DNA of 64,000 nucleotides from Prostheceraeus crozeri. Lineage: Eukaryota; Platyhelminthes; Polycladida; Euryleptidae. The first letter of the stretch is position 1, and every line of letters starts with the position of its first letter. The notes under the pieces were generated by a model. It saw only the letters and a program-made list of their open reading frames with translations, was not told the DNA's origin and made no database searches. Both the position numbers and the translations under genes were made by a program. Location: contig CAJQUW010000477.1 in assembly GCA_907163375.1 (NCBI GenBank), forward strand, positions 1-64,000, in the 5' to 3' direction. Shown here one piece after another: positions 44,047-55,309 of this stretch.

Positions 44047-47000
44047 TAAATCTACATGTAGGGTAATACTTTTTTCGTTGAATCAAAAGTGGCTAAAGTT
44101 AAGAATAACGACCCTAACTTTAGCCACCACTTTAAACCGAAACCAGAGTATACTTATAATCGAAATTGAAAAGCAGAATAGTTACGACAACTCAGCAGCA
44201 TTAGATGTCAACCAGCTAAGTGATAATGAATGATGTCGGGCTATTTCTTAAAGAATGTCAGCAAAAAAATGAAAAAAAATAAAGTTAGGGCGTTTGACGG
44301 TATTGTATAGGCTTACAAAGTCCCTGAATTCACGACTAATTGTTATGTTACACAATAAACGCCATTGAAAAACAACTGTCTTCGCACTTCGCATCCAGCC
44401 CATAGCGATTAGAGAGTCGTTCAATCTTTTCAGCCGAATGGATGTCTGCAAAATGTGTTTGATCCAACGAAGAAGGCATGTATTCTCTACTACTAAGTCG
44501 TGTGGTTGGTGGCGCAACTACCACCCCCCATAGCGACACCAATGTTATATTCATATTTATAATTGGTAGATGGTTATGCGCTAGCATATATTTTGTATGC
44601 ATATATGCACTCGTGGCACAGGGCTGCTCAGCAAACAGTAACAAAATCGGCTTTTCTACCGCCTCATCTGAGGGCCTACTTCGCCTCGCTGTTTTAGCAT
44701 CTGTTAGGAGAGACCTGCAAAGACATTTGGTTCGACGTGGGCACCGGTTCTTTTGTCTGTTGTGGAATTATTGAACAAATGTGATGGACCTGCACCATAA
44801 TTTCATTAGATCTACAAATTGATGATTGTTTTCTACTGAGCTGCTTGTCGCCAACGTCAACGCCATTCATGTTCAGTAGAGCCACTAAGAACGCATTTTC
44901 TGAGCTTGCTCTTTGCACATTGTTTATCGAGATGGGTGCGCACGGAAAGTAATGAAATCATTTATGTTAAATCGTGACTTATTCATGTCACATTCTCACA
45001 TTTTTATCAAACTGTTGGTGTTTGGTATTTTCATAATCTTTGCGATGTAGGAAGTAGGAATATGTAAGTTTTCTTCAAGTAAGTTCAATAATTATTTTTC
45101 AAACTTTTCTCAACATTTTTCTCAAGACCGCTAAAGTGCACAAGTACGAGTAGACTCGTACTATTCAAAGTCAATGAAATTTCAAAACTCCAGTTGAGTT
45201 TAATCTACAGCTGTACGGTGACGCACAAGTAATAAGCAGAGATATGTCTTAGTTCTCTCATCGCGGGATATGCAGATGTGTTCACTATTCATGTTTGTGC
45301 ATTCATTGAATAAAATGATGCAGTCGTAAGAGAGAGCGCTGAAAGAAGTTTGAAAAAGAAATATTGATATCATTTGAATAAAATCTATGTCTTCTTATTC
45401 TAGCATCGCAGGGATTCTGAAGACATCAAACACTAACATGTTGGAGGAAAAAGTTTGGTGATGTTCTCTGTGATTGAAGTCACGATTTTGTGTTACACAT
45501 AGGCTACGATATCATTGCTTCTCTTTCCTAGTGCACCGATTTCGATGCGCACTCGTGAATCCAAAGAAAGCTCAGTCAGTACTCTCTCCCTTCGTGCTTG
45601 ATTGTTATCATACTCGCATGTTTTCCTATTCAAAATATACAATCAGTTAGCGATTGTCACGTTTTGACGACTGTCCAACAAACACAATGACGGATACAAA
45701 TTAAGAATATATATCTCAAAAGCTGAGACTTCAAGCTCTCGAATTATGACGTGCATGTCGTGCTGATGTGCAACACGATTAGAAGATATAATATGAGAAT
45801 TTATATGAATTTTGACATGACTTCGGGGTCCGTAATTTATGATCAACTCTGTACAATTCTTTGCTATTAAGAATGATGAGGATCAAATGAACCCGATCAG
45901 TTAATTGTTGAACTACAGAAATTAAGGCTTCTTGAAACACAGTCAACGCAATGCCGCAATCTCGAATTCTACGCAAGTCATTCCTATATTTCTAACTTGT
46001 TAAGTAATTCTGAGACAGGTTAGCTATGCTCAAACAATGAATGACGGAATATTCTTCACCAAAATACGCAAGCAAAGTTTCTTCATGTTATGTTTTGAAT
46101 TGAGTGTTAGAGATACCGCTCTCGGACTGGTCTCGTTTAGATTTCATCGAATTCCTCACACCGTCTCAAGATCGATTAGTATCAAATTCATTTTTGTCAT
46201 TCGTAGGATTTTTACCACATTAAATCCAGCAAGTTGTGACCTTGAATGTCATAGTTTTCCTCATTTCCTCAGTGATAACAGACATGATTATGTTTTAACA
46301 GATGAAACAAGCGGAAAATAGCCTGGAATTTCATAATTATTCAATCATGCGTAACAAAAATGACAAAAAAACGTGGTGCTTGCAGGCAAGAAGTCAATTT
46401 ATGCATTGAAATCTAACTTTGTTAAAAAATTTCTTCGTTCCCGAGATCGATTTTAGATTGATTCAAAACTGCTTCGTCTTGTTACTCATTTTCATTTTCG
46501 GCATGACTTTCATGATGGAATGCCCCAGAAACTGTCTTGGGGGCATTCTTTGTAAAGAATATCCAGCATTCTCGACCGGCAAAGAATCCCCACTCGCTCC
46601 ACCAAAGTCATTTCAAACTACTGTCAATTTCTTAGAAAAATGTGATGCGGCTACAACCCACTTGTCCCATCGAGTTAAAAGGTTGTTGAGGTGAAACGAT
46701 TTGTGGCAGAAGTTCTTAATGTCGTTTACTTTTACGGTTGCGGCCTTCGCTCGCGAAAATAAGTTGTACAACGAGATCGAAGTGCACTCTGTGTTTCGTA
46801 GAGCAATCGATACAAAAATCGATTGCATTTCCATAATTATAGAAAAATTGCCTTCGTTGCTTTTATGGTTGCCATAGTCATAACAGACTTAGTTTGTTTG
46901 ATAACATTGATAAATGAGATCGTCATGTAGAACCATCAGAAGAAACCGAAACTGCCGAATCCTACAACAACACTGTCATTCAGCAATTTTGTTGTATTTG

Positions 47001-47717
47001 ATCTCAATTGTTGGCTATTATATCGTTTCGCGTGCTTTGAATCCCATGCATGATCTGCAACTGGATGCATGAGACAGCATGCACATAGACTTCAGTACTT
47101 TTTTACGAAAGTATGGAACCGTAAATGCTGCTGCATTATGCGCGACGCATAACTATGTATTCTTTAATTACAGATGATAAGTCATTAAGGAGAACAACGA
47201 CGCTCACCTCAATGCGATTGCGAATTTGTTGATTTAATATAAGATCATCTGGCGAACTCATTTACCCGAATATGGGGAAAACTCATCTCGGTTTTATGGA
47301 AAACATGACACATGCAACAAAAATAGCAAAATAAAAAATATTAACATTAATAAAAATATTAAATATGAAAATATTGAAAATGTTTTATTCAAAAATATGC
47401 ACCACACGTAATATGCAGTTATGGATCATTGTATAATTCTGAAGTTCTATGCCTTTCAGTTGAGTTTTATTGAGGAACTTTTCGTGTCTGCCATAAAATG
47501 TTTATGTGAATGTGTGGAAAGAGGCCTTGAACTATGCAAGTTTTGGAAATGGTCAATTTTTCTATTGGAAAGTAAAATTTTTTCAAGCCATGTTTCGCCC
47601 TACACTGCATATCATCAGACAGAAAGGCAGTTAGGCTTGACACTATCAACTTCAATATACTTATGCAATCATTTTAGAAATTGCATCGATAAAGTAAGAA
47701 TAGAAATTGAATATCAG
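44047..47717. other. pogo 2 right end and non-coding part of unit 2
   Basis: Copy of 30616-34287. It includes the pogo element 2 right terminus ending at about 44300 (here with CCGTCAAACGCCC exactly as in the left terminus, without the extra T of unit 1) and its subterminal palindrome. The remainder has no recognisable gene; see the unit 1 entry. Confidence 0.6.
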
Positions 47718-50277
47718 TAGGGCCCAACCTAATTCACGGCAAAAAAATCGTGATTTCACGGAAGATTTTTTGAAGTAGACCAAATTTCACGGAAATTTCA
47801 CGGGATAAGAGTTAACGGTAAAAGAACGTTCGAGACATGACAACAAACGACGGTATGACTTAAAACGCATAACATTGAACAACCGCAAAAATAAGAATGC
47901 TATATTCATGCACAGAGTAACAAGATTTTTCAAATAGGAAACGCATCTAATTGAGTCAGTTTTTTGAGTTCTTTGAAACCATCACTTGGCTGGCTAAATT
48001 GCTCGCTGACATTGCCTGCCGCTGTGGAGCGTTGACATTGTTGTAAAGACTGACGCTTCTTTCGGCATCCACACTGTTGTTCGGCACAGACAAGTACTTC
48101 AGCGCCAGCCGACTCAGCAATGGAAATCTTTCACTGCTCGCAAACCAAAAAGATGTCACGGACGTGTCAGCTGGAGTGCTTACAGCCATTTCTTTGTAAG
48201 CTGCGAATTCAGCCATGACGCGACGATCATCCATTCCGGGTATGATCTGCACCAGTTCATCGCATGGCAGGAGAGATACTTGCTTGAAGTCAAACACCCG
48301 CACAGACTTCATAAATTTCAGTCCAGGTTGAGAAAATCGACGACCTTCACATCTGTAGTACTGACTTAATTTGCAGACAGTGTCTTCATAAACTTTTTTG
48401 TACTTCTCGGTGGCAATGTTTTGTTCATACTCTGCCCAGGCAAGCAAATCCATCACTTTGTTGTAAGTCAAGTGAATGTGAACATGGCTGGATTCAAACC
48501 ATGTCAACAAATCCACGAGTCGGAGCGCATTTGCAGCTATGAATTGGACATCTTCAGCGATGCCTTTGTGATCTTGAAAAAGCTCATTGATTTCAGTCAT
48601 TGCAACTGTTGCGTCTCCGACTTCCAATTCGTTAGCAATGAAATCTTTGTAGTACTGGATGTATTTGGCATGGTGGATGACCGCCCTGAACCAGCTGTTC
48701 CATCTGGTAACCACAGGGGAAGGAGGTAACGAAACTTCAGAGCCAGTTTTCAAAGCTAAGAAATGTTTGTATCGACGTTTTCGAGCAGAGCAGTGAGTAA
48801 AGATAGACTTAAACAAGGCCACAAAACGGTTCACAGATTTGAAGTTTTTTTGCCATGTCTCACCAACCAGATTGATAATGTGCGCATTGCACGTGCAATG
48901 AATAGCGTTTGGTAAAACTGGTTCCATCTTCTCAAAGGCTTTCAACATATAAGACGCGTTGTCAGTAACGACAGCACTGACGTCATCATAGGAAATTCCG
49001 AAGTTCGCTAGACACGTGAGTACGGCTTGGCTCACAGTCACACCATTTACTTGCTTAAGGTAAACGACTTCAGCCAAATAAGCAGTGAGGCTAGCCTGTG
49101 GAGTTTTAATTCCTGGGATAAAGAGAATATGTAGACAAGACCTGTCCTGAGAATCGCTGGCTTCATCAGTAACAACTGCAACGGATGGTGCTGCAGACAG
49201 AAGCTCTTTCAATTGTTGTTTGTGATTGGAAAAGACCTTCGTTTGATAGTCCGTTCGCAAGTGCTGAGAAGCAGGTAAAAGCCCGAGGTTTGTAACATGG
49301 CTTTGTAAGTATTTGCGCAACGAGGGATGATCTAATTTTTCCAAAGGAATATTAGCTGCCGTAAATGCTTCAACCAATTCATAAACAGACACATTACGTT
49401 CATCTCGAGCCTGTGTGTGACGTGAAAACATTCCAGCAACAGTCGCCTGTCTTTTTGTGTTTTTCTCTTGTAGGTCTTCGCTACTTTTTCTTTTACAAAT
49501 ATGAACTGATGATTCTAAGTGTCTGTCAATACTTCCTTTCCGGGTGTGATCGAGCGTTACGTTGCAATAAGAACAAAATAATTTTCCAGAATCGGCATGC
49601 AAAGTTCCTTTTGGATACTGTCTAGCTCGATCTGCACAAGAGACATGCTTAGCTTTCTTCATTGTTGACATAATGCACTTTAAAAACCGATTTCAAAATT
49701 TGGCTGCGATTAAACAACAAATATCAAATACGTACTATTTTCTTTTAACACTCGACGAGCTAGATGGATTCGACCGTACGTTCCACTCACCTCACGCGAT
49801 TGGTGTTTCATTGCTACCCTATTCATTTCCCCATTGGCCATCGCACACTTCATCACTGCTTCTGCGTGTGAGTGTGAGGAAAGACGCGTGCGAGTGAGTG
49901 TGACGCGTGCATCCTCTTGCCGTGAATTTATGCAAAGTAAGCCAAAGAGGATTATTGATTATTTTCCCTGAAGCTGCTGTCAAAATTCTCTCTAAACAAT
50001 GGACCTCAATAACCTCAATCAAATCTGGCTACACGAGTGCGAACTTTGAATCTTCTTTTCTGTAGCTTGTGAATCAAGTCATCTAAGTCAACATCGAAAA
50101 GGAACCCACGAAGATACACAATACATTTTAGGTTGTTTGAAAACATGATAAATTTCTGATAAATACTTAAAAAATAACTTTTTCGCAGAATTTCACACAA
50201 GCGCACATTTTCACGGAAGGTTGCTGATTTCACGGAAAATGTCACGGCCGTGAAATCGTGAATTAGGTTGGGCCCTA
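47718..50277 (-). mobile_element. hAT transposon, unit 2 copy, apparently intact
   Basis: Copy of 34288-36846, one base longer. The termini TAGGGCCCAACCTAATTCAC and the AATATCAG duplication (47710-47717 and 50278-50285) are perfect, and the transposase frame is open from start to stop. Confidence 0.95.
47956..49671 (-). CDS. hAT transposase, full length
   Basis: A 571-residue transposase of the hAT superfamily. The N-terminus MSTMKKAKHVSCADRARQYP leads into a C2H2/BED-type zinc finger (KLFCSYCNVTLDHTRKGSID then RHLESSVH) that binds the element ends. The RNase H-like core shows VAVVTDEASDSQDRSCLHI, VSAVVTDNASYMLKAFEKM and HCTCNAHIINLVGE, then the helical insertion. The C-terminal hATC dimerisation region reads RLALKYLSVPNNSVDAERSV followed by SLYNNVNAPQRQ. 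The organisation resembles CGGBP1-like/hAT proteins. No break is seen. It would excise its element and generate 8-bp target duplications. The unit 1 copy differs by a frameshift. Confidence 0.93.
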   Translation of the reverse strand: MSTMKKAKHVSCADRARQYPKGTLHADSGKLFCSYCNVTLDHTRKGSIDRHLESSVHICKRKSSEDLQEKNTKRQATVAGMFSRHTQARDERNVSVYELVEAFTAANIPLEKLDHPSLRKYLQSHVTNLGLLPASQHLRTDYQTKVFSNHKQQLKELLSAAPSVAVVTDEASDSQDRSCLHILFIPGIKTPQASLTAYLAEVVYLKQVNGVTVSQAVLTCLANFGISYDDVSAVVTDNASYMLKAFEKMEPVLPNAIHCTCNAHIINLVGETWQKNFKSVNRFVALFKSIFTHCSARKRRYKHFLALKTGSEVSLPPSPVVTRWNSWFRAVIHHAKYIQYYKDFIANELEVGDATVAMTEINELFQDHKGIAEDVQFIAANALRLVDLLTWFESSHVHIHLTYNKVMDLLAWAEYEQNIATEKYKKVYEDTVCKLSQYYRCEGRRFSQPGLKFMKSVRVFDFKQVSLLPCDELVQIIPGMDDRRVMAEFAAYKEMAVSTPADTSVTSFWFASSERFPLLSRLALKYLSVPNNSVDAERSVSLYNNVNAPQRQAMSASNLASQVMVSKNSKN

Positions 50278-51693
50278 AATATCAGACATAAAACCCAGAA
50301 ATATGTAGAAGCATCTTAAAATAGTAAGTTGATAAGTTACAGAGTCACCATTAAATCGTGTACAAAAGAAGATTCCTAATTTTCGAAGTCCCTCCAAATA
50401 GCTTAAAGCGGTGAAAGATCATATCTAGCTAATGTAATTAAGGATTCATGCTTTTATACTATATGTTCGAAATGCTGCTCACTGACATAAATTGAGTCGA
50501 TGATGAAAGCTGTCGCACACTATCTAGCAGATGCGAATCGCTGTTAATTAGCATACAAGCTTCGCGACTTCGAGTTTGTAGATGACGTATGTCGTCCTTT
50601 CGCTCGGAATACAGGAAGTAGTTCAAGAAATTAGCACGATTTTCTTTGACCTTTGCTCAATTGTATCCACAGTTGCAGATTGTGTCTCTCAGATATTTTT
50701 GGATAACCGCCCACTCCAAAAGTTGGCGAACATACGAAATTATAGTTTCTTTGAATCAAGCAATTCGCAGAATTAGCAATCGGGGTCAACATTGATTTCT
50801 TCATTGGAAAGCTTGATTACACTACACCAAAATATCATGTAGGGTTGATATTGAGTTACTATTGATACTTGTTAAGACAAAAATCATTAAGCGAACGGAA
50901 ATGTGTTTCACGAGTCTTCAAATTTGTAATCGCATACAAATATCCTTATTATTCATGTAAGCAAACCCATCTGCCATTTAATATTAGAGGTTTCAATGAG
51001 CAAAGACGTTGACAGCATGACAGCAGTGCACAAATAACCAATTAAGAGCTTTGCATGTTATTGGAGAGCGACAACGATGCTTGTCCGCTAAATAAACTTT
51101 CATGTTGGCGGACAGCGTAACCTCGAACCCCTTGAGCAAGTTTTATCTTCGAGGGAGACTTACATGACAATGAATTAAGAGAGCTTGATCCCCTAAGACA
51201 AATCGTGTCTGCGAAATAGGCTTTTGTGCTAGCATACAGCATGACCGCAACCTCTTGATCGAAGAGGTTAAAGGTCAATCCCCTTTAAATACGTTGCATT
51301 TTAGTGGAAAGAGTGCGTTTCCCCCTTGGTCGAATCGTATCCGCGAAATAGGCGTGAATAGTTTTTGACAGCGTGAACCATATCCGCTAAATAGGTTTGC
51401 AAAAAACGGACAAAGTGAGCTCAGCTCCCTTCGTCGTTCTTGTTCTCTGCATTCCAATTTTCACAGAAGAATTAGTAAATGGTTAGCTTGAGCATAGGAA
51501 GGTGAATTGACAACATGAATTCACACTTTACCAAATAATGCAAATTGTGACATAAACTCTATGTTTGATGCATGTGTTATCGAATAATGTAGTGTGTTTC
51601 TATCAGTCAATGTTTTCACTACATAACTTATAAGCTTAAAACTTCATTCAATTCGTTATTGATGAGTTTTTTCTTATGAAGATGTCGAGTTAA
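50278..51693. other. non-coding part of unit 2 with the empty mariner site and degenerate repeats
   Basis: Copy of 36847-37156 joined directly to 38896-39999. The joint GATGACGTATGTCGTCC near 50581-50597 is the unoccupied mariner target. The degenerate TCCGCGAAATAGG repeats lie at about 51054-51414. No gene seen. Confidence 0.7.
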
Positions 51694-54270
51694 CACGTTC
51701 ACTGCCAACTACGAGTATACTCGTAGTTGAGGGTGCTCTCATTTTTGCCAATACGAGTATACTCGTAGTCAAGTAAAATAGGTCCTACACCTAAAAAAAT
51801 GATGCATGATCAAAACAAATCACATGAGCCATGTGTCTAGATCAAATGTATGGCGTGAGACTCGAAAAACATAGATATATACATATAAAGAGTTGTCTAC
51901 AGGGTGTTTAATAAGATACATAAATTATGAACAAACATACACAGATTTTATCCTATTCGTGTTCTGATCACTCGTTTTTCATTCTTTTTTTTTACTAATG
52001 CACCTTCCACATTATCGTCGGTGTGCCGGGAATGTGTAGAATGATGATTGGTTGAGCTTCCGCTACAGGGTGTTCAATAAACTGCATTTTATAAAAGGCC
52101 ATATAGTATAACACTGTCTTTTACACACAGGTTGCACATCTGTTATTTGCGTGTTCAGCAGCTTTCATAGGCCAATCACGCATCTTGAATAGGCATAAAT
52201 TATATTAATAACTATGTTTCCAGTATACATGTTATGCGTCTACATTCAATCAGTATAGAGTTTATCATAGATACTGTATAATATTATGTTATAGCCTACA
52301 TGTACATGATAATGTATGTAGTCTACTGCTGCTAGTTTTATGCGCTTTGATCGATGAAAAATAAGAGTATAATTCAAGATGGATACTTTTCTTGTAATAT
52401 AATTGCAAATGGTTCAACACAACATATTCTGCGAACAGCAAATATTCAACACGATGTCTCTGGAAGACTTCCGAACAATATTAGAGCAATTCGTGAAACT
52501 TGAGAAAGCAGTCATCCACACAAAGGGCAGGATGATTCTGGCAAACTGAACAGAAATATCGGGTCTTCCGACGACGTTGTTGACCAGTGCACACTTTGCA
52601 CGGCTTCGTTGGATTTCTCTTCTTTTCAGTTGCTGGAATTTTCTTCAGGTGATGTATTGGAGTTTGCATCGACTGTGATGCCAAATCAGAAGAATGTCTC
52701 CTGTGATGACTTATGTCACCCACAAGATGAAGGACAATCTGCTCTCTGAAGCTCAATGAAGTGAGCTTTCTTTGTGCTTCTCGCGTTTGATTGTAGATGG
52801 CACACGAGTTCATCACAATAATTTCCAGTACATGAATGAAAAGCTTCTTGTACCACCTCACAGTTTTACGGAGAGACGAATAATAAGATAAAAGCTGGTC
52901 TGAGAGATCGACTCCCGACATTCCTAAGTTGTAATCGCGGACGATGTTCGGCTTTTTCGCTACTTTTCCAAAAACGATTTTCGCAATCCACCATTTCCAA
53001 AGAGTGCATATTGGATATAGTCAGTACGTCGCGCTTGTCTTTCCATTTGCAGACAACAACCGATTCTGAACGCTGCCACTCTACTTGTCCTTTGGACAGC
53101 TTCATATTCACCAGGTCTTTCTTATTTTCCTTCCGATCTGAACGAAGAGTACCGCAGAGATATGTGGATCTCTCAGTCAAGTATTTTGCTAGACCGACGG
53201 AGTTGTAGTAATTGTCAGTAGAAACTACATGTCCTTTATCAAAAAATCCATCAAGAAGATCAACAACTGTAGCTCCTGATTGACCCAGGAAATGTTCATC
53301 AGGAACTGAAGTGCCACAGTACACTCGCAGCTTCAACACAATTCCGGAGGACTCGCAAAGTTCATACAGTTTTATTCCATACTTGTGGCGCTTGTTCTTG
53401 ATATACTGCTTGAATCGCAGCCTTCCTCGCCACAGCACCATTGATTCGTCGATGGATAGATCTCTACCCGGATAGTGATCCCGCATACAATCATTGAAAT
53501 GTTTCAGAACAAACCGAATTTTGAATAGCCGATCCTCGTTCTGAGTCTCATTGTCGGCAAAGTGGAGGAATCGCAGCAGCATTTGAAAGCGGTTTCTACT
53601 CATAGCTGTCCTCCACAGTGACGCATAGTAGAGAACATCGGTGCTCCAGTAGTGTTCAATCGTTGGCAAATCAATAGGGCCCATGTGCAGAAAGAGACCC
53701 ATAAATATCTTCATTTCTCCAAGATTCGTAGGTCGCCAGTCATGCAACCTTGAATTTCTCAGCAATGGGCGAGACTTTTCTAAGTGCTGCTCAGCATACA
53801 GATTAGTTTGATGAACTACTTCATGAAGAAACTCGTCGTTCAAAAAAAGATTCACAATATCAGACGGTGAAGGATTCGCGATGGTCGACGATAGTAAGCC
53901 ACTACTTTCGTTGAAAGCAAATGGCGGAGGAGCTTGAGGTGTAGATTCCCATCGATGAAGTCTATTTCTGTGGTCACTCGGGGTCACAGCACTTGTCGAT
54001 TCCAAGAATGATGTATCACCGGTCTCGTCAATCTGTTCATGTAGGTGAGAAAGAATCTCCGGAATCATCATAATCGCTTTCTAGTATAGCGGCCGCCTGC
54101 TCGTATGTATACTTTCTCTTCATCTTGCGGAATGACAACCATAAGTGAAGTGATGACTATTTCAGTCTTTCCTCGTTTAGAATGTGAGAATCCCTGTATG
54201 TTGTGTGTTGGCTGACACACTGAATCGATAATATAGCATAGATATCTAGCAATTTGAATGATTGCCATAC
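51694..54270 (-). mobile_element. piggyBac-like transposon, unit 2 copy
   Basis: Copy of 40000-42575 with the same left terminus after TTAA (51690-51693), the same two ACGAGTATACTCGT palindromes and the same missing right end. Confidence 0.8.
52481..54123 (-). pseudogene. piggyBac-like transposase, unit 2 copy
   Basis: Same domain order and the same two frame breaks as the unit 1 copy. Residue differences are few, for example R for G in EAQRKLTSL and K for T in RKENKKDLV. The catalytic DLSIDESMV and VSTDNYYNS segments and the cysteine-rich C-terminus are present. Sharing of both breaks shows they arose before the units separated. Confidence 0.85.
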
Positions 54271-54273
54271 CCT

Positions 54274-55309
54274 GAGCCCAAATTCTCGAAACGCGATAAC
54301 CTCTATCCGGATACTATCCTAACCGTATCTTGAGAAAGTTGCTGAATCATCTAATTCTCGAAAGTGGATAGGGTTATCGCGATAGCAGTCGGATGGAGAA
54401 TTCCCTTATCCTGATCGTTACCTAGTTAAGCTCACTGTAAAGCTATTCATTCTCTCTTCATCTCACCGCTAAATGGCCGCTTTTATGGATGTCTATCCCG
54501 ACCTTGACGATCATCACACTACGAAGGACATTTTCTCTTTAAACGATAATAAATTTTTGAAATTATACCGATTCGATAAGGATGTATTTCGCTCCATAAC
54601 AGATCTGATTCGAGCTGACATTGAAAGGCCAACTTCTCGATCATGTTCATTGTCTTGCGAAATACAGTTGGCAGCGGCGATACGATACTATGCGACTGGA
54701 TGTTTTCAAACAGATGTCGGTGAAGGCCTTAATATTAGCCAGCCGTCGGTTTATCGTGCTGTCTGCAACGTCGGAAGTGCATTGGATGAAGTGTTTGATG
54801 ACTATATTAAATGGCCAGACAACAAAACTTTAACTGAAAACAAACTTCTCTTCTACAAAATCGTGAGATTTCCCGCTGTTATTGGAGCCATTGACTGCAC
54901 CCACATTAGGATTCAAAGGCCATCATCCGATAAAAATCAGTATGTAAATAGAAAATTTTACCAGTCTCTGAATGTTCAAGCGGTTTGTGGACCTACTGGA
55001 CTTCTTCATAACGTCGAAGTAAATTGGCCAGGAAGTAATCACGACTCATTTATTCTTCGATTCGGTAGCAATGTATGGAGCCATATGGAGCAATCACCTC
55101 ATCATGGTTACGTACTTGGTGATTCAGCGTACCCATTACGTGAATGGCTCCTCACACCCTTAACTAATCCATCGACCCCATCAGAGCTTGCCTATAATAC
55201 TTCGCACAAGAGAACGCGTGTATTGATTGAGCACACTTTTGGACGACTTAAAAGGCGGTTCCATCTGTTACACAGTGAAAATCGACGCAGAAACCGCAAC
55301 GAACAGTGA
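54274..55309 (+). mobile_element. Harbinger-like element, unit 2 copy, truncated
   Basis: Copy of the unit 1 Harbinger with the same leader hairpin, ending at CGACGCAG (55290), where unrelated sequence begins. The right terminus is absent. Confidence 0.7.
54473..55309 (+). pseudogene. Harbinger transposase (HARBI1-like), unit 2 copy, truncated
   Basis: Identical to the unit 1 protein through HLLHSENRRR apart from single residues (PLREWLL here). It then ends after a short foreign tail NRNEQ. It keeps all three catalytic residues (VIGAIDCTH, LGDSAYPL, LIEHTFGRLK) but lacks the ACCVLHNIA end that unit 1 retains. It stops about 28 residues earlier than the recognisable part of unit 1. Confidence 0.85.

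Larger units (their letters stand above)
43672..55290 (+). repeat. unit 2 of the near-identical direct duplication
   Basis: Starts within a Tc1 sequence (GATTTCACTTCGCG) matching 30264 onward and ends inside the Harbinger transposase at CGACGCAG, about 80 bases earlier than unit 1 does. It lacks the mariner and shows the uninterrupted site GATGACGTATGTCGTCC at 50581. Because the right limits differ, the event was not a simple copy, or was followed by a deletion, or the join is an assembly artefact. Confidence 0.95.
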
